Position numbers and translations under genes: made by a program. DNA of 64,000 bases from DASWOJ01 sp964242415. GTDB lineage: Bacteria; Pseudomonadota; Alphaproteobacteria; Acetobacterales; Acetobacteraceae. Shown here one piece after another: positions 50,955 through 58,152 of this stretch (its first letter is position 1; every line of letters starts with the position of its first letter). Where the stretch lies: positions 62,001 to 126,000 of the forward strand of contig CAXTAT010000008.1 in assembly GCA_964242415.1 (NCBI GenBank), written 5' to 3'. The notes beneath the pieces are model-generated. The model was given only the letters and a program-made list of their open reading frames with translations. It was not told where the DNA came from and searched no databases.

Positions 50955-52091
50955 GTGTCAACCAGTGCTAACCACATGCCTCCATGCGCCCCGGCCCCGC
51001 CCGAGGCTCCTGCTTCGACCGAGGGGACTGCCCGCTTGACATCCCACCCTGCTTCGCCCGCTCCCTTCACCCTGGGGCTGCTGGGCCAGTGCGTGCTGCT
51101 GGTTGGCGGCGATGGCGACACCGCGGCCTACCTTGAGGGCCAAGGCGCCGTGGTGCGCCGCATCGATGGCCCGGCCGTGGCGGCGGATCTCGACGGCGTG
51201 CAGCTTGTGCTGTTGCAGGCGGAGGATGCGGCGTCACGGCAGGCGGCGCGGGCGTGCGGCGTGCTGATTGGCGTGCTCCCTGCTGCGGTGGCCGACGCCG
51301 CGCCGCGCCGTGTCGGGCGGGCCGGCGTGTCTGGCCGGGCGAGCCTGGTGGGCGCCGGGCCGGGGGCGGCGGACCTGCTGACGGTGCGTGCCGTGCAGGC
51401 GATCCGCTCTGCCGACGTGCTGCTGTATGACAAGCTGGTGGGGGCGGACGTGCTGGCGCTTGCCCCGCCCGGCGCCCAGCGAGTCGATGTTGGCAAGCGG
51501 TGCGGGCGCCATGCCATGAGCCAGGCCGCCATCAATGCCTTGATTATCCGCCATGCCCAGGCCGGGGCGCATGTGGTGCGGCTGAAGGGTGGCGACCCCT
51601 TCGTGTTCGGCCGCGGCGGGGAGGAGCTGGAGAGCCTGCGCCTGGCCGGGGTGCCGACCGAGGTTGTGCCGGGCATCACCGCGGCGCTGGCGGCGGCGGC
51701 GCGGCTGGGCATCCCGCTGACGCATCGGGGGGCGTCGCGCAGCCTGCACCTGATTACCGCGCACGGCGCCGACGACCGGCTGCCGGAGCATGACTGGACC
51801 GCCCTGGCCCGCGCCGGGGGTACGCTGGCGGTTTACATGGGCAAGCGCACGCTGCCGCTGCTGGCGGCGCGGTTGCTGGCGGCGGGCATGGCGGCGGACA
51901 CCCCGGCGATCGCGGTGGAGAACGCCACCCTGCCGAACGAGCGGCGGATGCCCGGCACGCTGGCCGGGCTGGCGGACCTGGTGGAGGCGGCCGGGCTGGA
52001 CGGGCCGACGCTGGTGCTGATCGGCGCCGTCGTTGCGATGGCGGATATGGAGGCTGTGGCCGACGTTGTTCTGCAGGTTCGCGCCGCTTGA
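50955..52091 (+). CDS. cobA: Uroporphyrinogen-III C-methyltransferase with a degenerate N-terminal CysG-like segment
   Basis: A 378-residue protein. Residues ~120-370 are the SAM-dependent methyltransferase: GRASLVGAGPGAADLLTVRA, VRLKGGDPFVFGRGGEE, VVPGITAALAAAARLGIPLT, and GTLAVYMGKRTLPLLA. It methylates uroporphyrinogen III on the way to siroheme or cobalamin. Residues ~40-115 (LGQCVLLVGGDGDTAAYLEG) resemble the NAD-binding dehydrogenase part of CysG but are shortened. GTG 50955 has GAGG 6 nt upstream. It is followed by a family A repeat and a YbiB-like gene. Confidence 0.92.
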   Translation: MSTSANHMPPCAPAPPEAPASTEGTARLTSHPASPAPFTLGLLGQCVLLVGGDGDTAAYLEGQGAVVRRIDGPAVAADLDGVQLVLLQAEDAASRQAARACGVLIGVLPAAVADAAPRRVGRAGVSGRASLVGAGPGAADLLTVRAVQAIRSADVLLYDKLVGADVLALAPPGAQRVDVGKRCGRHAMSQAAINALIIRHAQAGAHVVRLKGGDPFVFGRGGEELESLRLAGVPTEVVPGITAALAAAARLGIPLTHRGASRSLHLITAHGADDRLPEHDWTALARAGGTLAVYMGKRTLPLLAARLLAAGMAADTPAIAVENATLPNERRMPGTLAGLADLVEAAGLDGPTLVLIGAVVAMADMEAVADVVLQVRAA

Positions 52092-52103
52092 TGCCTGCTG
52101 CGT

Positions 52104-52135
52104 CCTTCTTCCTCTCCCCCTATCGGGAGAGGGCG
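52104..52135. repeat. Family A repeat, single copy
   Basis: CTTCCTCTCCCCCTATCGGG then AGAGGGCGTCGG shows the CTCTCC...GGGAGAGG hairpin of family A, 13 nt after the cobA stop. Confidence 0.6.
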
Positions 52136-52187
52136 TCGGCGCGGTGCTCCCTTCACTCAGGTTCGGGATGCTGCGCCCCACGCAACA

Positions 52188-53216
52188 GTGTCCCTGCACC
52201 GCAACATTCCCGGACCCGCCCCCTTGGATAGCCCCGTCCCCGACCGCGCTGCCATCGCCGATGAGCACCGCTTTGCCCAGTATGTCCGCACTCTGGGCCG
52301 CGGCCCCGGCCGGTCGCGCGCGCTGACGCGGGACGAGGCGCGGGATGCCCTGGCGATGGTGCTGGCCGGGGAGGCCGATCCGCACCAGGTCGGCGCGTTC
52401 CTGATGCTGCTGCGCTACCGCGGGGAGGACCCGGACGAGATGGCCGGGCTGGTGGACGCTGCCCGGGCCGAGATGTTCGGGGGGGTGGGCGCCGGGCTGC
52501 CGGAGGGGTACGCGCCGGTTGATCTGGACTGGCCGAGCTACGGTGCCGGGCGCACGCGGGGGGAGCCTTGGTTCCTGCTGGCGGCGTTGGCGCTGGGGCG
52601 GGCGGGGTACCGGGTGCTGATGCATGGGAGCAACGAGTTTTCGCGCGGGACCTCGGTGGCGGAGGGCCTGGCGGCGCTGGGGATGCGGCCGGCGGTGGAC
52701 CGGGCGGACGCGGGGCGGCTGCTGGATGAGACGGGGTTCGCCTACTTGCCGCTGTCGGCGGTCAGCCCGGGGATGGAGCGGCTGCTGCGGTTGCGGACCT
52801 TGCTGGGGTTGCGGTCGCCGCTGAATACGGCGGCGCGGCTGCTGAACCCGTTCGATGCCCGGGCGGGGGTGGATGGGGTGTTTCACCCGGCTTACATCGC
52901 GCTGCACCTGGCGGCGGCGGAGCGGCTGGGGCGGGAGCGGCTGGTTGTGGTGAAGGGCGGGGGCGGGGAGGCGGAGCGGTCGCCGGTCAAGGCGATGACG
53001 GCGCATTGGTATGAGCGGGGGAGGGGGACGGGGGAGGTCACATTCCCGGCGATGGGCACTGAGTTAGATAATTCGAGTTTCGACCAGGTTTGGCGACGCA
53101 CACCCAACTTAGAAGGAAATGCGCCTGTCCCAACCATTGAGCTGGCGCTCCTCGCATTAGGCGTCCCGTTGGATTTCCTAGACACTAGAGCAGTGGAGGT
53201 CTGGGGTAAGCGGTGA
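52188..53216 (+). CDS. ybiB: YbiB-like glycosyltransferase-family-3 protein (TrpD2) with low-GC 3' end
   Basis: A 342-residue protein related to anthranilate phosphoribosyltransferase. It has the GT3 N-terminal helical domain (LTRDEARDALAMVLAGEADP; HQVGAFLMLLRYRGEDPDEM) and the catalytic domain (RVLMHGSNEFSRGTSVAEGL; VVVKGGGGEAERSP). YbiB/TrpD2 proteins do not make tryptophan and bind DNA. GTG 52188 is used; TTG 52224 is possible. From about 53040 codon choice changes abruptly to AT-rich codons while the frame stays open and ends GVPLDFLDTRAVEVWGKR. The C-terminal fifth therefore appears to have been exchanged. Confidence 0.8.
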   Translation: MSLHRNIPGPAPLDSPVPDRAAIADEHRFAQYVRTLGRGPGRSRALTRDEARDALAMVLAGEADPHQVGAFLMLLRYRGEDPDEMAGLVDAARAEMFGGVGAGLPEGYAPVDLDWPSYGAGRTRGEPWFLLAALALGRAGYRVLMHGSNEFSRGTSVAEGLAALGMRPAVDRADAGRLLDETGFAYLPLSAVSPGMERLLRLRTLLGLRSPLNTAARLLNPFDARAGVDGVFHPAYIALHLAAAERLGRERLVVVKGGGGEAERSPVKAMTAHWYERGRGTGEVTFPAMGTELDNSSFDQVWRRTPNLEGNAPVPTIELALLALGVPLDFLDTRAVEVWGKR

Positions 53217-53326
53217 CACTCCGGCCGCCCAGGGGTTCAACGACATCAGAGGCTATTCGTAATTGGTCACACAGTCGAAGGTAATTGGCTCAGGCTATTT
53301 GACCACATCTTCTATAGAAAGCTATA

Positions 53327-54280
53327 TCAGGGACTGTTCCATCCCCACCAATACTGCGGGTCTGTTTTTCGTTTCACATCCGGCACAGAAAGCTTTGCTT
53401 TTGCAACCCGGCATCCATGCGCAAAATCGGAAGTGCCAACGCAATTACCTGGTTGACGCTTGCTTCGCTCCCCGGTCCAATACTCTGCTCCCAACCGGCT
53501 GTCGCCAGATAACGTACTAAACCATTGTTCCCATGAGGATCGGTCTATCTTACCCTGTTGAAATGAGGGAGATTGATCGTCTTTTGGCGTTCCATCTTTG
53601 TGTCTGATCCCAGGCACACCTACTGAGGCTGTTGTCTCTGAAGAGGCACTTGGCCCAGTCGTGGATTGAGCAGGTTGTTGCGACGTCGTGGAAGATACTG
53701 GAGGATCAAGCCTCTGTGCTCCCATGCTAGCTAGTTCGGACTCGCTTAGCCAAGCCATACCGCCCGGTGGGGTGCTGACCATACGGCCGATGATTGCATT
53801 TGGCACACCCATCTCGGCCGCGCTTCTTGCCATGGCTGTAGTTACCGCCATGGAGTCCATCGTCTCATATTTTTCCCTGGTTGCGCTGTGCACTCCGATG
53901 CGGGCACCAGGCATGTAGTACCTATTTGGGCTAGACGCAAATAAGATGAAGCATGCTGAGGCACACATACTGTTACCTCCAACCATAACCTGTGCCCGCA
54001 CGCGCCGGATCGTCGCGGCAAGAGCCTCGCTAGCTACAACGCTACCACCAGCAGAGTTTAGAGAAAGGACATTTGTATCATCATGTGATAGAGACAAGAA
54101 CACACTCATCAAACGCTCGCTGTCGCCCGTTTCGATAAGTCCGGACGCGCCGATGAACACCGTATTATTGTCAAGCCGAGTGGTATCAAATTCCATTGCT
54201 TTTGCTGAAACCGGAAAAGCAGAAGCAGCAATGCATAGGCCAGCCATGATCTTACACGCAGTCAATCTTGAACGCGTCAT
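53327..54280 (-). CDS. Secreted ClpP-like (COG3904-type) protein in a low-GC block
   Basis: A 317-residue exported protein. The signal peptide is MTRSRLTACKIMAGLCIAAS (to about AFPVSAKA). The following ~160 residues have the ClpP/crotonase fold: VLSLNSAGGSVVASEALAAT, the nucleophile region VGGNSMCASACFILFAS, GARIGVHSAT, and an acid later. That is the COG3904 periplasmic serine protease-like pattern. A Ser/Thr-rich linker (SSTTSQQPAQSTTGPSASSE) and an unrecognised C-terminal domain rich in Trp follow. Base composition is clearly below that of neighbouring genes, so recent transfer is likely. Confidence 0.75.
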   Translation of the reverse strand: MTRSRLTACKIMAGLCIAASAFPVSAKAMEFDTTRLDNNTVFIGASGLIETGDSERLMSVFLSLSHDDTNVLSLNSAGGSVVASEALAATIRRVRAQVMVGGNSMCASACFILFASSPNRYYMPGARIGVHSATREKYETMDSMAVTTAMARSAAEMGVPNAIIGRMVSTPPGGMAWLSESELASMGAQRLDPPVSSTTSQQPAQSTTGPSASSETTASVGVPGIRHKDGTPKDDQSPSFQQGKIDRSSWEQWFSTLSGDSRLGAEYWTGERSKRQPGNCVGTSDFAHGCRVAKAKLSVPDVKRKTDPQYWWGWNSP

Positions 54281-54875
54281 CGCTTCTGACCTTGCTTACG
54301 AATAGCTATCTCATACCATTAAGTGACCTGATGAGATCGCATATAGGAATATCCAATCCAGCGCAGAATTGTATAGTGTTGAATTGTGATGATATGTTGT
54401 CAGGCATATCTCGCAGGTAGATACAGCGCATGTCCTAGGTCATATTGTTTGTTAACGTAAGCGTGCTTGTAAACCAGGTATCCTAAAGGTGATCTTACAA
54501 TCACTGCGGGAGTTTGGATGCAACCGGGAGTATACATGCAGCGTGGAATGGAGACGCACGTCGATACCAAGCCGGTTGTAGCGCAGGTTCGTGCCACTTG
54601 AAGAAGCGAAGTTATGGTTAGCGAGAACGATTGCCTCCCCAACCAAGACATGCGGCTTTTGATTGCCTAATCACCTTTCTGATTTAGTTTCTCCCTGGAG
54701 TCTTGATCCTATTTTGTAAGTCAAAGGACGGCAGACATCTGGCCCGTTTTGTCTGGCCCGTTTTGGCTGTCACCTCCATGTAAGCAACATACAAATAAGA
54801 ACTAGCCTCACACCATCTCTATGCCAATCGGAAACTTAAAACCCATCTGCCAATCCAACCCTCGCATACGCCAAG
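54281..54875. other. Low-GC intergenic DNA without a supported gene
   Basis: About 600 nt of AT-rich sequence behind the start of the ClpP-like gene. Short ORFs exist (for example 54400-54651 minus) but have no start signal or recognised domain. No insertion sequence, att site or promoter motif stands out. Confidence 0.5.
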
Positions 54876-55028
54876 CTATCCGTCACCCCCGTCCACCGCC
54901 TTCCAAGGCCGCGTGCTCACGTCGGTGGACCCAATGATCGTAATGGCATTTCCATTGTGGGAGTCGACCACCGTGTTCCAGGTCGTCTTCCCATCCCGGC
55001 CATCGACAAAGAAGGTATCAGTCCCCAA
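54876..55028 (-). pseudogene. Fragment resembling an RTX-type Ca-binding repeat protein C-terminus
   Basis: A 51-codon frame bounded by stops, TGA 55031-55029 to TAG 54878-54876. It encodes LGTDTFFVDGRDGKTTWNTV then VDSHNGNAITIIGSTD, with the DTFFVDGR-x-G-TWNTV pattern of the final repeat in secreted calcium-binding proteins. No start codon or upstream repeats remain, and a family A repeat follows at 55048. It looks like the leftover end of a lost gene. Confidence 0.35.
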
Positions 55029-55047
55029 TCAGGCCTGCCTGGCCCTC

Positions 55048-55091
55048 ACGGCTTCCCTCATCCCGGCCCTCTCCTGGAGGGAGAGGGAGCA
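55048..55091. repeat. Family A repeat, single copy
   Basis: CCCTCATCCCGGCCCTCTCC then TGGAGGGAGAGGGAG. It lies 6 nt before the encoded 3' end of tRNA-Ser. Confidence 0.75.
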
Positions 55092-55097
55092 GACGGC

Positions 55098-55187
55098 TGG
55101 CGGAAGGAGTGGGATTCGAACCCACGGTAGCTGTTACACTACACACGCTTTCCAAGCGTGCGCCTTAAACCACTCGGCCATCCTTCC
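55098..55187 (-). tRNA. tRNA-Ser (GGA)
   Basis: A 90-nt class II tRNA with the encoded CCA (TGG at 55098-55100 on the plus strand). Acceptor GGAAGGA pairs with TCCTTCC. The anticodon loop is TTGGAAA between ACGC(T) and AGCGT, anticodon GGA. The long variable arm (about 15-20 nt: TGTAGTGTAACAGCTACC) is typical of Ser. The T-arm is GTGGG-TTCGAAT-CCCAC. It bounds the low-GC block at 53040-55097, and tRNA-Ser genes are common integration sites. Confidence 0.95.
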
Positions 55188-55228
55188 AGCGCCGCGCGCC
55201 TATAGCACCCCGACTCTAGCGCGTCACC

Positions 55229-55600
55229 CTAGCTAACAGCGGGGGCACGGAAGCAGGTATGCCACTCCAGCGCCGGGTTCAGCCGCTCCAGCCCCCACGA
55301 GCCGTCAAAGCAGTGGTCCCCCGGCGTGAACTGCAGCCGCACCAGCCCCGTCCCATACAGGTCGGTCCAGCGGAACAGCGCCGCATCGCACCCGTCATCG
55401 CCCACCGCCGCCAGGGTGCCCGGCACGTCCCGCGTCGGCTCATGCAGCACATACCGGCCGGATAGGCGGTCGTCGGCGTCCACGGTGATCCAGGTGTCGA
55501 TCCGCTTCGGCCCCCGGCTCTCGACTACGCCGGGGTACTGGCCCACCACCTGCCCATGCCATGCCGCACACGAGGCAGCGATCAGCACTGGGAGAAGCAT
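55229..55600 (-). CDS. Hypothetical small secreted protein
   Basis: A 123-residue protein with a signal peptide (LLPVLIAASCAAWHGQVVG). The mature part has two Cys-containing segments (GDDGCDAALFRW and GDHCFDGSWGLERLNPALEW) and closes CFRAP. Tryptophan and glycine are frequent. ATG 55600 starts 7 nt after the lepA stop, so the gene is in the lepA unit. A similar-looking secreted protein is at 57697-58152 (comparable cysteine and Trp layout). No family is recognised. Confidence 0.65.
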   Translation of the reverse strand: MLLPVLIAASCAAWHGQVVGQYPGVVESRGPKRIDTWITVDADDRLSGRYVLHEPTRDVPGTLAAVGDDGCDAALFRWTDLYGTGLVRLQFTPGDHCFDGSWGLERLNPALEWHTCFRAPAVS

Positions 55601-55607
55601 CGCCGGG

Positions 55608-57413
55608 TCAGGCGTCCATCTTCAGGGCGGCGAGGAACGCCGACTGCGGGATCTCCACCTTGCCGAACTGCCGCATGCGCTTCTTGCCCTCTTTCTGCTT
55701 GTCCAGCAGCTTGCGCTTGCGGCTGATGTCGCCGCCGTAGCACTTGGCGGTCACGTCCTTGGACAGCGCGCCGATGGTCTCGCGGGCGATCACCTTTCCA
55801 CCGATCGCTGCCTGGATGGCGATCTTGAACAGTTGCTTGGGGATCAGGTCCTTCAGCTTGGCGCAGATGCTGCGACCGCGCGTCTCGGCGGCGCTGCGGT
55901 GGGCGATGAAGGACAGCGCGTCCACCGGGTCCTGGTTGACCAGGATGCTGATGCGGACCAGGTCGCTCTCCTCGTAGCCGTCCATCGCGTAGTCGAAGCT
56001 GGCGTAGCCGCGGCTGACCGACTTCAGGCGGTCGTAGAAGTCGAACACCACCTCGTTCAGCGGGATGCGATAGACCGCCATGGCGCGGTTGCCCACGTAG
56101 GTCAGGTCCGCCTGCTGGCCCCGGCGGTCGTTGCACAGCGTGAGAACGCTGCCAAGGTAGTCGTCGGGGACCATGATGGTCGCCTTGATCCAGGGTTCCT
56201 CGATGTGGTCGATCTGCGTGGGTTCCGGCATGTCGGCCGGGTTGTGCAGCTCCTCGACGACGCCCTTGGTGGTGTGGATGCGATAGACGACGCTGGGGGC
56301 GGTGGCGATCAGGTCGAGGTTGAACTCGCGGGTCAGGCGTTCCTGGATGATTTCCAGGTGCAGCAGGCCGAGGAAGCCGCAGCGGTAGCCGAAGCCGAGG
56401 GCGGCGGAGGTCTCGGCCTCGTAGTGGAAGCTGGCGTCGTTCAGGCGCAGCTTGCCCAGGCTGTCGCGCAGGTGCTCAAAGTCGTCGGCGTCCACGGGGA
56501 ACAGGCCGCACCAGACGACGGGGATGCTGGGCTTGAAGCCGGCCAGCGCCTGGGTGGCGGGCAGGCGGTCGTCGGTGATGGTGTCGCCCACGTTGCAGTC
56601 GGCGACGGTTTTGATGGACGCGGTAATGAAGCCCATCTCGCCGGGGCCGAGGTCCCCGGTGGGGATCATCTTTGGGGTGAAGACGCCGACCTGCTCCACG
56701 TTGAAGGTGGCGCCGTTGGACATCATGCGGATTTTCTGGCCGCGCTTCAGGCGGCCGTCCTTGATGCGGACCAGGATGACGACGCCCAGGTATTGGTCGT
56801 ACCAGCTATCGACCAGCAACGCCTTCAGGGGCGCACTGGCGTCGCCGACCGGGGGGGGCAGGCGGGTGACCAGGGCCTCCAGCACGCCCTCGATGTTGAG
56901 GCCGGTCTTGGCGCTGATCATCACGGCGTCGGAGGCGTCGAGACCGATCACGTCTTCGATCTGCTGCTTCACCTTGTCGGGTTCGGCTGCCGGAAGGTCA
57001 ATCTTGTTCAGCACGGGGACGATCTCGTGCTTGGCGTCGATGGCCTGGTACACGTTGGCGAGGGTTTGCGCCTCCACGCCCTGGCTGGCGTCCACCACCA
57101 GCAGGCTGCCCTCGCACGCGGCCAGGCTGCGGCTGACCTCATAGGCGAAGTCCACGTGGCCCGGCGTGTCCATCAGGTTCAGCTCATACGTCAGGCCGTC
57201 ATGCGCCTTGTAGGCCAGGCGGACGGTCTGCGCCTTGATGGTGATGCCGCGCTCCTTCTCCAGGTCCATGTTGTCCAGAACCTGCGCCGTCATCTCCCGG
57301 TCGGTCAGCCCGCCGCACGCCTGGATCAGGCGGTCGGCCAGGGTGGATTTCCCATGGTCGATGTGGGCGATGATCGAGAAGTTGCGGATCAGGTGCAGGG
57401 GGGTGTCGGTCAT
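55608..57413 (-). CDS. lepA: Elongation factor 4 (LepA)
   Basis: A 601-residue translational GTPase. G1 is AHIDHGKST, G3 is MDTPGHVDFAYE, and G4 is LNKIDLPAA. The EF-G-like domains follow, and the LepA-specific C-terminal domain shows KVEIPQSAFLAALKMD at the end. It back-translocates stalled ribosomes. ATG 57413 is preferred; the frame continues 9 codons further to 57440 with MPDTPYIGA and no signal. It is the first gene of a two-gene unit with the small secreted protein at 55229. Confidence 0.97.
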   Translation of the reverse strand: MTDTPLHLIRNFSIIAHIDHGKSTLADRLIQACGGLTDREMTAQVLDNMDLEKERGITIKAQTVRLAYKAHDGLTYELNLMDTPGHVDFAYEVSRSLAACEGSLLVVDASQGVEAQTLANVYQAIDAKHEIVPVLNKIDLPAAEPDKVKQQIEDVIGLDASDAVMISAKTGLNIEGVLEALVTRLPPPVGDASAPLKALLVDSWYDQYLGVVILVRIKDGRLKRGQKIRMMSNGATFNVEQVGVFTPKMIPTGDLGPGEMGFITASIKTVADCNVGDTITDDRLPATQALAGFKPSIPVVWCGLFPVDADDFEHLRDSLGKLRLNDASFHYEAETSAALGFGYRCGFLGLLHLEIIQERLTREFNLDLIATAPSVVYRIHTTKGVVEELHNPADMPEPTQIDHIEEPWIKATIMVPDDYLGSVLTLCNDRRGQQADLTYVGNRAMAVYRIPLNEVVFDFYDRLKSVSRGYASFDYAMDGYEESDLVRISILVNQDPVDALSFIAHRSAAETRGRSICAKLKDLIPKQLFKIAIQAAIGGKVIARETIGALSKDVTAKCYGGDISRKRKLLDKQKEGKKRMRQFGKVEIPQSAFLAALKMDA

Positions 57414-57492
57414 TGCACCGATGTAGGGGGTATCCGGCAAAAAGTCAGCCGTCTCCGGCAGCGTCGTCAGGCCGGCGTGTGGATGACCAGCT

Positions 57493-57696
57493 TCAGCGCC
57501 GGGCCGTCATTGGCCGCAGCGCACGGGCCAGGGCGTCGAGCGTCGTGACCGATGGGCTGACATTCCGCCCCTGCTCCAGCCGGACATGCCAACCGATCCC
57601 GATGCCTGCGAGTTCGGCCGCCTCCTCCCGCCGCAGCCCTGGCGTCCGCCGCCGTCCGGTTGGCCGATCGCCGCCTTGGGCGACCGCCTGGCGTGC
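57493..57696 (-). pseudogene. Fragment of an Xre-family (MmyB-type) HTH regulator
   Basis: The frame between TAG 57699-57697 and TGA 57495-57493 encodes RRRTPGLRREEAAELAG, then IGIGWHVRLEQGRNVSPSVT, then LDALARALRP. That is the HTH core of MmyB-type regulators (RTPGLRREEVAxLAG...RLEQGR...LDALARAL). There is no start codon, no N-terminal helix and no ligand-binding domain. It therefore is a remnant in the gap between lepA and the next gene. It sits in frame after the stop of the small secreted protein, which is probably coincidence. Confidence 0.7.
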
Positions 57697-58152
57697 CTAC
57701 GACGTGAGCGCCGCCGGACGGCACGCCGCTGGCGCCGGGTGGGTGGGCGCTGCCACGCGGCGCAGCACGAAGCCTGTGCAGCCCGGCCCGGCGATGTGCC
57801 CCGTCAGGCGCGTGAAATCGGCATCGAACGTCCCCCGCATGTCCACCGCAACGTAGGTGAACGGCCGCAGCAGCCAGCGCCCCGCCCGTAGGTCCACCAG
57901 ACGCGTCCGCCGGTCCAGCAGGCCCGACATCTCGAAACAGCCGGTGGGCACGCGGGGGTTCTCAGGCACGGCGTAGAAGTTGAACAGGGCGGCAACCTGG
58001 CCAGGACTGCCGACCTGCTCCAAGGTCGCCTCCTCCAAGGTCAGCGTCAGGCCGGTGCGGCCCTGGGCGCAGTCATAAGACCCTTCCCAGAACTCGGTGG
58101 CCACCGCCGGGGCGGCGAGCAGCATCAGCACCATCACCAGCCGGGGGATCAT
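57697..58152 (-). CDS. Hypothetical small secreted protein
   Basis: A 151-residue protein with a signal peptide (MIPRLVMVLMLLAAPAVA). The mature part holds WEGSYDCAQGRTGLTLTLEE, PRVPTGCFEMSGLLDRR, and GTFDADFTRLTGHIAGPGCT, a layout of a beta-barrel-like small protein with a Cys pair. ATG 58152 overlaps the pheT stop (ATGA), so translation is coupled to the synthetase operon. No family recognised. It partly resembles the protein at 55229-55600. Confidence 0.7.
   Translation of the reverse strand: MIPRLVMVLMLLAAPAVATEFWEGSYDCAQGRTGLTLTLEEATLEQVGSPGQVAALFNFYAVPENPRVPTGCFEMSGLLDRRTRLVDLRAGRWLLRPFTYVAVDMRGTFDADFTRLTGHIAGPGCTGFVLRRVAAPTHPAPAACRPAALTS

Noticed and set aside
54400..54651. 83-residue minus-strand ORF in the low-GC block
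   Set aside because: No Shine-Dalgarno, no recognisable domain, and competing frames of similar length.
53040..55097. Prophage or integrative element with integrase
   Set aside because: No integrase, transposase or clear att direct repeat was found; only composition and the tRNA-Ser boundary suggest transfer.
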